Shown piece after piece: positions 48,201-59,500 of a stretch of DNA of 64,000 nucleotides. The notes under the pieces are model-generated. The model had not been told where the DNA came from. It ran no database searches and saw only the letters and a program-made list of their open reading frames with translations. The position numbers and the translations under genes are program-made. This DNA comes from Parapristionchus giblindavisi (Eukaryota > Nematoda > Chromadorea > Rhabditida > Diplogasteridae): NCBI GenBank assembly GCA_943737045.1, contig CALSFV010000288.1, positions 124,001-188,000 of the forward strand, read 5' to 3'. Every line of letters begins with the position of its first letter. Within the stretch, counting starts at the first letter, position 1.

Positions 48201-50290
48201 AGCTCCAGTGGGGATTACTGTAGCTCTGGGCTGTAGTAGAGATTACTGTAGGTTTAATGTCTGATTGGATTACTGTAGGTCAGAGCTCTAATGGGAGTGC
48301 TGTTGGTATGAGCTCCAGTGGGGATTACTGTAGCTCTGGGCTGTAGTAGAGATTACTGTAGGTTTAATGTCTGATTGGATTACTGTAGGTCAGAGCTGTA
48401 ATGGGAGTGCTGTTGGTATGAGCTCCAATGGGGATTACTGTAGCTCTGGGCTGTAGTAGAGATTACTGTATGATGACTGAGCTCTAGTGGGATTACCGTA
48501 GGTCTGAGTTATAGTGGGCTACTGTTACAGTTACAGCTCAGACCTACAGTATTCTCCACTAGAGCTCTACTAGGAATAATTAAGATTAGTGTAAATTTCG
48601 ATCGGAACAGAGAAAAAATGAAGCGCGATAAAGTTATATTTAAATGGACCTCGGGATGCTGTAGAAATTACTGAGGATACTGTTGGTATGAACTTCAGTG
48701 GGGATTACTGTAGCTCTGGGCTGTAGTAGAGATTACTGTAGGTCTAAGATGTAATGGGATTACTGTAGGCCTGAGTTATAGTGGGCTACTGTTGCAGTTA
48801 GAGCTCAGACCTACAGTATTATCCACTAGAGCTCTACTAGGAATAATTAAGATTACTGTAAATTTCGATCGGAATAAAAAAACGAAGCACGAGCAAGTTA
48901 TATTTAAATAGACCTCGGGATACTGTAGAAATTACTGAGGATACTTTTGGTATGAGCTTCAGTGGGGATTACTGTAGCTCTGGGCTGTAGTAGAGATTAC
49001 TGTAGGTCTAAGGTCTAATGGGATTACTGTAGGTCAGAGCTGTAATGGGAGTGCTGTTGGTATGAGCTCCAATGGGGATTACTGTAGCTCTGGGCTGTAG
49101 TAGAGATTACTGTATGATGACTGAGCTCTAGTGGGATTACCGTAGGTCTGAGTTATAGTGGGCTACTGTTACAGTTACAGCTCAGACCTACAGTATTCTC
49201 CACTAGAGCTCTACTAGGAATAATTAAGATTAGTGTAAATTTCGATCGGAACAGAGAAAAAATGAAGCGCGATAAAGTTATATTTAAATGGACCTCGGGA
49301 TGCTGTAGAAATTACTGAGGATACTGTTGGTATGAACTTCAGTGGGGATTACTGTAGCTCTGGGCTGTAGTAGAGATTACTGTAGGTCTAAGATGTAATG
49401 GGATTACTGTAGGCCTGAGTTATAGTGGGCTACTGTTGCAGTTAGAGCTCAGACCTACAGTATTATCCACTAGAGCTCTACTAGGAATAATTAAGATTAC
49501 TGTAAATTTCGATCGGAATAAAAAAACGAAGCACGAGCAAGTTATATTTAAATAGACCTCGGGATACTGTAGAAATTACTGAGGATACTTTTGGTATGAG
49601 CTTCAGTGGGGATTACTGTAGCTCTGGGCTGTAGTAGAGATTACTGTAGGTCTAAGGTCTAATGGGATTACTGTAGGTCAGAGCTGTAATTTGAGTGCTG
49701 TTGGTATGAGCTCCAATGGGGATTACTGTAGCTCTGGGCTGTAGTAGAGATTACTGTAGGTCTAAGGTCTAATGGGATTACTGTAGGTCAGAGCTGTAAT
49801 GGGAGTGCTGTTGGTATGAGCTCCAGTGGGGATTACTGTAGCTCTGAGCTCTAGTCGGCATTACTGTAGGGGTTACTGTAGTTATGAGCTTTAGTAGTAA
49901 TTACCATAGGTCTGAGCTCTGGTAGTGATTATCATAGGTCTCAGCTCTAGTTCATAATACTGTAGGTCTGAGCTCTAATGGGGGAATAATGTAAGTCTGA
50001 GCTGTAATGGGATTACTGTAGCTCTTAGATGTAGTTTAGATTACTGTAGGTCTAACTCTAGATGGCATTACTGTAGGTTTTAACAGTAGTGAAGATTACT
50101 GTATGATGATTGAGCTCTAGTGAGATTACTGTAGATCTGAGTTCTAGTGGGACTACTGTTACAGTTTCTACTTATGAATAATTAAGATTACTGATGATTT
50201 CAATCGGAATAAAGAATAAACGAAGCGCGGGAAATTTAACTTTAAATAGATCTCGGGATAGTGTAGGAATAACTGAGAACACTGTAGATA
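48201..50290. repeat. TACTGTAG satellite with a 644-bp higher-order unit
   Basis: Two 110-bp units (48201-48310, 48311-48420) are followed by two nearly identical 644-bp units (48421-49064, 49065-49708) and then degenerate copies to about 50290. Each contains many GGGATTACTGTAGCTCTGGG blocks and reversed CTACAGTATT blocks, so it can form hairpins. No protein coding. Confidence 0.93.
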
Positions 50291-51333
50291 TCGCTACATC
50301 ATTTTCTTTCCAGTGATCAATCGTCCACCACATTCTCTTCTCCCATTCCCAATGGATCTAATGACGACACACACGCAGAAGCTCTTTGAAATACACATTG
50401 AAGAAATTATATTTGATTCGTCCACTGGAATGGACCCGAAGTCCCCGCTATAATTGTTCTCAAATTTTCCCACTTCATATTGATTTTTTTCGTTAATGTG
50501 TGCATATTTTTATTGTCTGGTCGTTCCTCGTTGTGCCTTGTACATATTGCCATTTTTGTTCGTTGTTAATTCATTAGTCTTGTAAGAAACAAATAACTCC
50601 TTGAGAAGTGAGTGGTGCAAATTCCTGATAGGCTACCGGGAACCCTGCAGCGTTTCCTACCTGGAACCCGGTAAATTTCCTACCAGGAACCTTGCCGGTG
50701 GCCTGATAGGAAAAAAATACCAGAGCAATTGCTCTTTCCATGTTATTTCTCATTACGGTGTTGATAGGTATATTCCCCCTTCTTTTTCTATCACCTTTTC
50801 GTTTTGTTTTTTTCCCCTATAAATATATTATCCTTCCTCCCTCTAGGTCAACTTCTTTCTCTCTTTCCCATTTTCTCTTCTCTCTTCCCCATTTTCTCTC
50901 TTTTGTGAAGTTCCCTTGTCCTGTTTTTTTTGCTTTCTTCAAACATACGTGGGTTTTACTGAAAATTTAGAAATGATTTCTAACCCCCCCCCCCCCCTAA
51001 AATAATCAATTGATACCATGTTTCACTGCCCATTTAGAGTGCAACTTTCACTTTCCCTGGTGTGTAAACCCACGCCTGTTTTTAAATAGCAATAATAAAC
51101 ACTTGATTATTATGCAATTTCATTATCCCCATAATTGTAAATGAAACTTGTGTATAAACAATTAATTTGATTTCGGCTTGCAAATAGATGCATTTCCAGC
51201 GAAAAATAATGTACTGGTAGTGCTGCTTTATTTGAATAAAAAAAAAGAAAAATTAGGGTGCATTTGACACATTGTGTGCGGTGAGGTGGTGCGTGTAGTG
51301 CGCTTGGTGTGTGGTGTACTTGTCGCTAACAGA
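50291..51333. other. Pyrimidine-rich unassigned sequence
   Basis: Part of the hyls-1 copy B intron 9 insertion. Contains a direct repeat of GGAACC...TACC type (50630-50700), CT-rich stretches and a C homopolymer at about 50985. No exon or element recognised. Confidence 0.45.
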
Positions 51334-52568
51334 ACTTTTAAGAGAGACTATCTGACTCAGTGAACATATTTTGCTTATGGCTTGGCACTTGGCCAAAAAG
51401 TGATATGAACCGATCGGGCCCAAATCGTGCACAGTTGTAGTATGGGCTGACATAAGCTCGCAGGCGGAGTTTGGGTTCGTCATATCTACATCCTCGCTAA
51501 ATAACGTAAGTTCGATGAAGTGGCATCGAAATTTCAAAGTTTACGGATTCATTCGATATATGTATACGATGAAGGGCAATAGTAAGCAGGTACATTCCAC
51601 CAAGTATCATCCCGATCCAAAACCGTGAGACCCAGAAAAAAATTAAAAAGACCGGTCTGGGGCCCATAAAATGTTTTTATTATTTTTCCTGCAATTGCCT
51701 ATCGGTGAGGGTCTTTTTTTATTTCTTCAATTTGACGAGTATTTATTAGTGTAACTACTATATGAAAATGAACTAAAACACAATCGTGGAAGTTTGCCTT
51801 ATTCCCGAAAAACCACAACTAATTCACCTTTTTATCGCGAACTGACCGAATAAGCATATGCCGGTTACGGATATGCATATTCGGAAATTCAAAATTCATA
51901 GTTTTTTTCGAAAAATACCGTCATATTACACCTCAGATATTCATTCAACAAACAAATAATAAAAGAAAAACAATAATATAATACCGAAATCGAATGAAAA
52001 CAAACGGTGATTGACGAATTTTGAATTTCCGCCTTTGCATTACAGTAGGTGGCACACCATTTATCGTCTCAGTTCGCGATAAAAAGGTGAATTAGTTGTG
52101 GTTTTTCGGGAATAAGGCAAACTTCCACGATTGTGTTTTAATTCATTTTCATATAGTAGTTACACTAATGAATACTCGTCAAATTGAAGAAATAAAAAAA
52201 GACCCTCACCGATAGGCAATTGCAGGAAAAATAATAAAAACATTTTATGGGCCCCAGACCGGACTTTTTAATTTTTTTCTGGGTCTCACGGTTTTGGATC
52301 GGGATGATATTTGGGGGAATGTACCTGCTTACTATTGCCCTTCATCGTATACATATATCGAATGAATCCGTAAACTTTGAAATTTCGATGCCATTTCATC
52401 GAACTTACGTTATTTAGCGAAGGTGCAGATATGACGAACCCAAACTTCGTGTGCAAGCTTATGTCAGCCCATACTACAACTGTGCACGATTTGGGCCCGA
52501 TCGGTTCATATCACTTTTTGGCCAAGTGCCAAGGGAATGTCACTTGAGCCAGATAGTCTCTCTTAAAA
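51334..52568. mobile_element. Foldback F9 in hyls-1 copy B intron 9
   Basis: Left arm starts CTTTTAAGAGAGACTATCTG and the right arm ends with its complement. Arms are about 530 bp. The copy A intron resumes alignment immediately after (CAATCTCTGCTACTAGTTTC at 52578). Confidence 0.82.
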
Positions 52569-52741
52569 CACTGTGCTGCAATCTCTGCTACTAGTTTCAC
52601 CGATTCCACTTGGCAGAAGCATGTTTCGATGCGGAGATAGATAAAGTCTCTGTGCTTTCAGTGTATTCGTATCTCATTATTATAATTGTAATGCTTTAAA
52701 ATATTAATGATATTTTTAATCTTATTTGTTATTGCAACATC

Positions 52742-52901
52742 AGGTCGAATAGCTAGGTTATCGGTTTTCATAATCCGTTCAGGTTTTTCGATTTTTGGCA
52801 AATTTGACTCAAAATCCGGTCAGGTTTTTTTCGATTTTTGTGAAATTTTGGCTCAAAATCCGGTCAGGCTTGGTACTTTATAACCTATTTTTCGACCTAT
52901 G
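52742..52901. mobile_element. CATAGGTCGAA TIR element at a splice acceptor, copy 4
   Basis: Inserted at the 3' end of hyls-1 copy B intron 9. AACATCAG lies on both sides (52737-52743, 52902-52909), so the acceptor CAG before exon 10 is duplicated. The copy A acceptor (AATACAG at 9588-9594) is uninterrupted. Confidence 0.8.
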
Positions 52902-53197
52902 AACATCAGGTATTCGCCCCGTGAGGAAACCGGATCCGGGCCGACGGCCCTTTCGATTCGATCCCGTCAATAGAATCGGAATCTATCAACAGGTAGGAAG
53001 GGAAGAAATGAATGGAACGGTAAAATACTATAGTCATGTATCTTTTCCTTTTCGCTTATTTATCATATTTTAGTCATAGCGTACAGAACATGCTCGAAAA
53101 TCCTTTTTTTTAAAAAATTAAAAAAATCTATATTTTGGTGCGTCAAAGACGTAGAAAAGAGTAATTGCGTATTGATCAATTAATATATTGGTTACTT

Positions 53198-55246
53198 TTA
53201 AGAGACCGGCTCGGTAAGACTCGAGCATTTTGACCCCCTGCCGGACATTCGCGAGGACTTTCGATCTGGGGCTCAATACTTTCATCATAGACACATACCT
53301 GGGGGAGACCGATGAAAGTTATAGTGAAAACGCCCTTAGGCTCAAACCCGGCTCACATATGTCACATTAAGTAAAAATTTTAAAAAATCATAACTTTTCA
53401 ATCGCGATAGCTAGGACTTTTATTTCTTTTTATTGGTGAATAACATGTCATGCACTCTTACAAACACAGCTGAACACTAATATCACATCGTTCTGGATAA
53501 GTTTTTTCGTGTCTGATTTTAAGATTTTTCCTCTTCTATCCTTATTGAAGAGAGAGGGCAAGCACTGACATAGTACATATTGTAGCCCTGACAATTATCT
53601 ACATGATAGTCACATTCCCGTAGAAAAAAATTTTACTAAATTTTTGAAAATTACAGCTGAATGTGAGATATGTGTAATTTGCAAAAATCGAAAATTAAAT
53701 TTCTTGTAAATCGCAAGAGTAAGAGGTAGCTTTATTATATCATTATACTCGTAGTAACGCGAGTGCACAGGAAAAATATACAAGTAGACTCGGACTACAT
53801 TTTAAATTTTTTTAGAAAAATCATTATTTTATTTTTATTTTTTCAACCCCCACATTCAGTCGACCGTCAAGGCAAGTTGATTCATAGGGCGGATGGTGGC
53901 TGATGCATGTGTGTTTGCATTAACGACTGCAACGTGAAGAATCGTCGTTTCGCAGATCTAAAATTTATTTATTAAATTATCAAACTTGAAAATTTACATG
54001 TTTCTTTGATATAAATCGGTTGGAAGGTGGCGTACGACAACCAAAGCTGTACCATTTTTATCAGTAGGAGTGTACGCTATTGCACTACCGTAACCGCCAG
54101 GAATCATACTAGTAATGCACGCACCTGAATTTTCCGAGAATTTTACCACATTATTATAGGATACGGTAGCTAGATTACGGTAATTCGAGCTATGTTATCC
54201 ATAAAAATAAAAGTTGGTCCACTGTTGATATAATGCCACATAGTATTTGGACTGGGATCATCATGAATTTTCCGACCTCAGCCATTCTCAACCATGAACC
54301 CGGGGTCATGGTTGAGAATCGGGGGTCGACTGAAAAAAAAATTAGTTCGCGTTTCCTGGCGATTACGGTAGTTCAATACCGTATACTCCTACTGATAAAA
54401 ATGGTACAGCTTTGGTTGTCGTACGCCACCTTCCAACCGATTTATATCAAAGAAACATGTAAATTTTCAAGTTTGATAATTTAATAAATAAATTTTAGAT
54501 CTGCGAAACGACGATTCTTCACGTTGCAGTCGTTACTGCAAACACACATGCATCAGCCACCATCCGCCCTATGAATCAACTTGCCTTGACGGTCTACTGA
54601 ATGTGGGGGTTGAAAAAAAAATAAAATAATGATTTTTCTAAAAAAATTTAAAATGTAGTCCGAGTCTATTTGTATATTTTTCCTGTACACTCGCATTACT
54701 ACGAGTATAATGACATAATAAAGCTACCTCTTACTCTTGCGATTTACAAGAAATTTAATTTTCGATTTTTGCAAATTACACATATCTCACATTCAGCTGT
54801 AATTTTCAAAAATTTAGTAAAATTTTTTTCTACGGGAATGTGACTATCATGTAGATAATTGTCAGGGCTACAATATGTACTATGTCAGTGCTTGCCCTCT
54901 CTCTTCAATAAGGATAGAAGAGGAAAAATCTTAAAATCAGACACGAAAAAACTTATCCAGAACGATGTGATATTAGTGTTCAGCTGTGTTTGTAAGAGTG
55001 CATGACATGTTATTCACCAATAAAAAGAAATAAAAGTCCTAGCTATCGCGATTGAAAAGTTATGATTTTTTTAAATTTTTACTTAATGTGACATATGTGA
55101 GCCGGGTTTGAGCCTAAGGGCGTTTTCACTATAACTTTCATCGGTCTCCCCCCGGTATGTGTCTATGATGAAAGTATTGAGCCCCAGATCGAAAGTCTTC
55201 GCGAATGTCCGGACCATGCTCGAGTCTTACCGAGCCGGTCTCTTAA
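53198..55246. mobile_element. Foldback F10 in hyls-1 copy B intron 10
   Basis: Outer ends TTAAGAGACCGGCTCGGTAA and its complement. Arms are about 880 bp (53198-54085, 54383-55246). TTAA at both ends may be the target duplication, as with piggyBac-type transposition. The copy A intron (9678-10008) lacks it. The centre holds a small CATGAACCCGGGGTCATG palindrome. Confidence 0.88.
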
Positions 55247-55745
55247 CATTTATCAACTATCTATTTTCTCAGGAATGGAAACGACTACCGGCGCCAGGCG
55301 AGAAGAAGCGACTATCACTGCGATGGAAGGTACGGTAGAAGTGATGTTGTTGTTACGGTGGTTGTAGTACTGTAGTTGAGAAGTACTGTAGCTTTTCGAG
55401 GTCGAGCGTTATCATGCCTGTTGTTTGTATTCAATTCAATTCGACTTAAATTAGATGAGTAATTCTGCGATTTGCATCATCCATAGGCATAGTCTTGTAT
55501 ATTACAGTATCTCATGTTACGGAGTTGCTACAATGATAACGTCATCCTTTAAATATATATGATATATGATAAATATATCTATGAATCAGCTAGATCCAAG
55601 ATGTGCTATGCTTCAGATCCGTGAACAACTCCTACAGAGGGACACGCCGGTCTTCGAACGAGAAATGGAAAACAAGGAGAACATTCTAGATGTGCCGCCA
55701 CTGGAACACGGAAAGGACTGGAGTCCGAGACCGTACCTGGACTAG

Positions 55746-56091
55746 TCCCTTACTTACCGTACCTTGACTAGCCTCTCACTTACCGTACCTTGACTAGAAC
55801 CCTTAATTACCGTACTTGACGATTTGTATATTGATTGATTAAATTGTATGGAATCAGTGTCCTGATTAGCCTATACTTTAGGTACTTGGTACTTTAGGTA
55901 TTTATTGATAAGTGTGAATACAGTATCCTGACTAGCTGCTTACTTGATGACTAGTATTGATTTATTATAATTTGAATAGATATCTCTTGTAAGTATTGTC
56001 TGTATATGCTACATTTTTGTGTTTATTGATTAACTAATATTGATTTTTCACGATCTCGTCATTGTATGTGCACATTCCTTGTACTCTTTCT
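55746..56091 (+). other. hyls-1 copy B 3' flank
   Basis: Aligns with 10577-10919. Repeats of CTTACCGTACCTTGACTAG. Alignment ends at the LTR-like insertion. Confidence 0.6.
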
Positions 56092-56581
56092 GTTGTGGAT
56101 CGACCGCTCTGGCGACGAGGATCGACCGCTCTAGTGCGACTAGAGAGACAGGCATGAAGAATGGATAAGGACGTTACATTTGCCTAATAAGATTCCTTTG
56201 TGACTGCAGCACAAAGACGACTATATAAGACCCTCCCAATCTCTGATAAACCAGTCTATACTGACTCGTCCTGTTGTCTATTGACATTATATTGACGTAG
56301 TGTTACTGATGCTGATCACATTGATAGCCATCCCAAGTTTGTATGACCCCTATGAACCGAGTTATGCCCCGTTGCCGAAATGTCGGTTGCTGAAATGCGG
56401 TTGCTGAAATGTCGGTTGCCGAAATGTCGGTTGCTGAAATGTCACCCCCCCCCCTCTACCTAATGCTCTATCCTCACTTATGCTCTATCTCTAAACATAG
56501 AACCGCATTTTGTGGCCGGCTACTCTAGTACCAAATAAACATGTGTACGGTCAATAGCAACAATGTCTCGTCTATGTTTTC
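56092..56581. mobile_element. Possible solo LTR or LTR-like insertion
   Basis: Begins TGTTGTGGATCGACCGC. CTTTC lies just before (56087-56091) and just after (56582-56586), and the copy A flank reads straight through one CTTTC. Inside are GACTATATAAGACCC (TATA-like), a C run and a 17-bp GGTTGC(C/T)GAAATGTC tandem repeat (56374-56445). The right end is not a canonical CA, so the class is uncertain. Confidence 0.5.
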
Positions 56582-56586
56582 GTCTT

Positions 56587-59500
56587 TCAAAAGAATAGGG
56601 AAAATATTGCGGAACATAAAATCAGTACGGCGAACTTCAGACGGGCTTGGCTACGAGTTCGTAGAGAATTAATCAAGACAGCCCAATCGAGATAGATCAG
56701 AGAGAGATAAAATACGGACATAAAGATATAAAGATTTTTTTGCCAAATTAGCATAATTCTGGTGTCATACATGTCATGGCCCTTCTTTCCATCTTCATCC
56801 GTCTCATCATTCTCTGCCTGTGCACGCAATTGCGCCGCGCGTCGTTTCTTTTCCTTCAGCTCCTGTGCTCGCTCCCTTTCAGCGTTCTCGGCCTTTAAAG
56901 AACATCGGATAATTTTTGCATTTTGTTTGTTTGTATATTTATTTATATTTTATTTATTTATTCACTTCTTTATTTATTCCACCAAATAAAGAACAATAGG
57001 AGAGATGTTCGTGGCTGTAGCAATTTGGTCATTTGGAATCTCTAACAACACTCTCTCGCCTCGCGTCTCTGCGAGGGAATATTACATGTGATCTTCCTAC
57101 GTGACTCGCAGACAAAAAAAGCGAGAGAGTGTTACCAGAGCAAAAGTTAGATATTAGGATGGAGTGAGCCTTTAAAGGACCAGCTACCGCAACCAATCAA
57201 TCAATAACCTCGACTTTCTTCACATATTCGTCGAGTTCTTCTAGCTCCCGCTTTCTCGATCGGTGCGATGAGACGTAATAGCACACGAGGAGGAGAAGAG
57301 TGAGAAACTCGAAGACAGAGATAATGGACATTCCTGATATTGATTGATTCAGAACCCGATATTGATTGATTCAACCCTGATATTGATTGATTCGGCCTTG
57401 ATATTGATTTATTGAGCACCTAATATTGATTCATTCAGCCCCTGACATTGATCTTTAATTTCCCGTAATCAGAAAAGTGCCGTAATCAAGTTCGAAAAAG
57501 TACCTTATTCAGAACAAAAAATAGTGTTAATCTAGTCACCCATAAAAGATATCGTAATCCACGAACCCAAGAACAGTCCGACCTGTCCGCCGATGTCAGA
57601 GATGCATGATACGAGCTGAACAGAAAAATCAATAAATCGAAAATCGATAATTCTCGACTGGATTGTCGGGACATACGGTATACGCTGGGGACTCCGAGAG
57701 CAGCTGGTAGTTCATGCGCTCATAGAACATCTCAACGAGAAGTGTGTTCTTGTTGTACCTGCATTAAAAAGTAACAATTTACTTATGATAATTTAATAGT
57801 AATGATTATTATTATTCTCATTCATCTAAACTGATATTTATTAAAGTTAACAAATTTAACTAGCGCGTGCTAGTTAATTTTTTTTTTCAAATTTAACTTG
57901 ACATGCACAATCCGATCTCATTTTACCCGCCGCTCTGACAACACTCTCTCGTAGATGTAGAAAGCGAGAAAGAGCTTTGTGAGAGCGGAGAGTTTCAATA
58001 TTAGGTAAAATAAGTAAATTTAAGTTAAAAATATATAAATACGAAATACCATTGAACGCATCGCGCCTGCTTCTCGCCATTGCTCATATTCGACGGTTGG
58101 CCCAACATCCACGGCTTATCTGCCTGTCCCACACTGCTCGCACACTCGTTTGGCTGAAATGAAACGGGAGCTCATTTTCGTGGAGCCCATATTCATGGAG
58201 CTCAGTTTCATGGAGCTCTGAGCACCGGAGCTCTCACTTTAATATTAGGAAATCTTCATATTTCGAAAAAAAGATAAATATTCTAAATTAATTTCACATG
58301 GGAATGGTCGGAACTCACATACAGTCGCGCCGGAAAGTCAGTGCCAACTTTTTGTTTTTGCGATATTTTGTGAACCAAGCGTGCTATCGGACCGCTCTCG
58401 CGAGTTCTTGTACGAAATTTATCGAGGAATCCGGCCCTGATAATGAGAACTCATGAAAAATCATCATTATTGCGTAATGATGACGCAATCGAAGTCCACT
58501 TTTTTGAAAAATCATAACTCAGAGGAAATTTTTTTTCCAGCCTACCGTTCTTCGATAAATTTGAGATCTTCGTGTCGGCTACTCAGAAAAATTTTTTTAG
58601 GTTGCTGCGATTTTTTTTCAACCGCAGCGGCCTTGCTGCAAATTGGCGGCTGCAAACCCATATCTCAGCTCCAAGACAAGCTAGAGACTCGTTCTTGGGA
58701 TCAAAATGATCCTTATCATGTCCCAAATACACCCTGAATGTATGGTCTTGATCGGACCCCAATTGCCTTCAGTACCCCAAAAAGTCATTTTTTCCGATGA
58801 CCTCACTTTGAGGGCCAACAATTATGTGAGTGATTTTTCTAAAAATGTGGTTCTTGTGCTAAAATATGCCAAATCCATCCCAGAAGTCATCCGGTGAAAT
58901 CAGCTTGCTTCCCATCTTCACGGCAAGCGTCAAGCGAGCATGCGCTCATTTCGGAGACGCATCTCCAGCCCCTTCCCTCGCTCCCCTTCTCTCTCCCTTG
59001 TAAGGGGAGCGGCGCGCGCACGCGCAGTGATTGCGTGCGGGAAAGACTGATGTGACACCGAGGGGTTGCAAGATGGGTTCTCCCAAACTTGTAGACTTAT
59101 TCTATGATGGATTTGGCACATTATAGCATAAGAACCACATTTTTAGAAAAATCACTCACATAATTGTAGGCCCTCAAAGTGAGGTCATCGGAAAAAATGA
59201 CTTTTTGGTGTACTGAATGCAATTGTGGTCCGATCAAGACCAAACTTTCAGGGTATATTTAGGACATCATAAGGATCATTTTGATCACAAGAACGAGTCT
59301 CTACCATGTCTTGGAGCAGAGATATGAGTTTGCAGCCGCCAATTTGCATCAAGGCCGCTGCGGTTGAAAAAAATTGCAGCAACCTAAAAAATTTTTTCTG
59401 GGTAGCCGAGGCGTAGATCTCAAACTTATAGAAGAACGGTAGGCTGGAAAAAAATTTTCCTCGGAGTTATGATTTTTCAAAAAAGTGGACTTCGATTGCA

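Larger units (their letters stand above)
36247..55745 (+). pseudogene. hyls-1: hyls-1 copy B, pseudogene with two stops
   Basis: All twelve exons of copy A have counterparts: 36247-36340, 36688-36739, 37099-37241, 38756-38814, 39004-39099, 40888-41019, 41278-41362, 43346-43500, 44717-44798, 52910-52992, 55273-55329, 55617-55745. In the frame that is open in copy A, exon 4 has TAG (in TCTGGTTAGAATCC, about 38767) and exon 9 has TAA (CGTGATTAAAACC, about 44723). Splice sites and the HYLS box (exons 10-12) are otherwise kept. Introns have grown through insertions: F5 in intron 3, F6 in intron 5, F7 in intron 7, F8 in intron 8, 7.7 kb in intron 9, F10 in intron 10. I infer loss of function after duplication. 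Confidence 0.88.

Noticed and set aside
48201..50290. CRISPR-like array
   Set aside because: Repeats are contiguous, with no unique spacers and no cas genes; this is a eukaryotic nuclear satellite.
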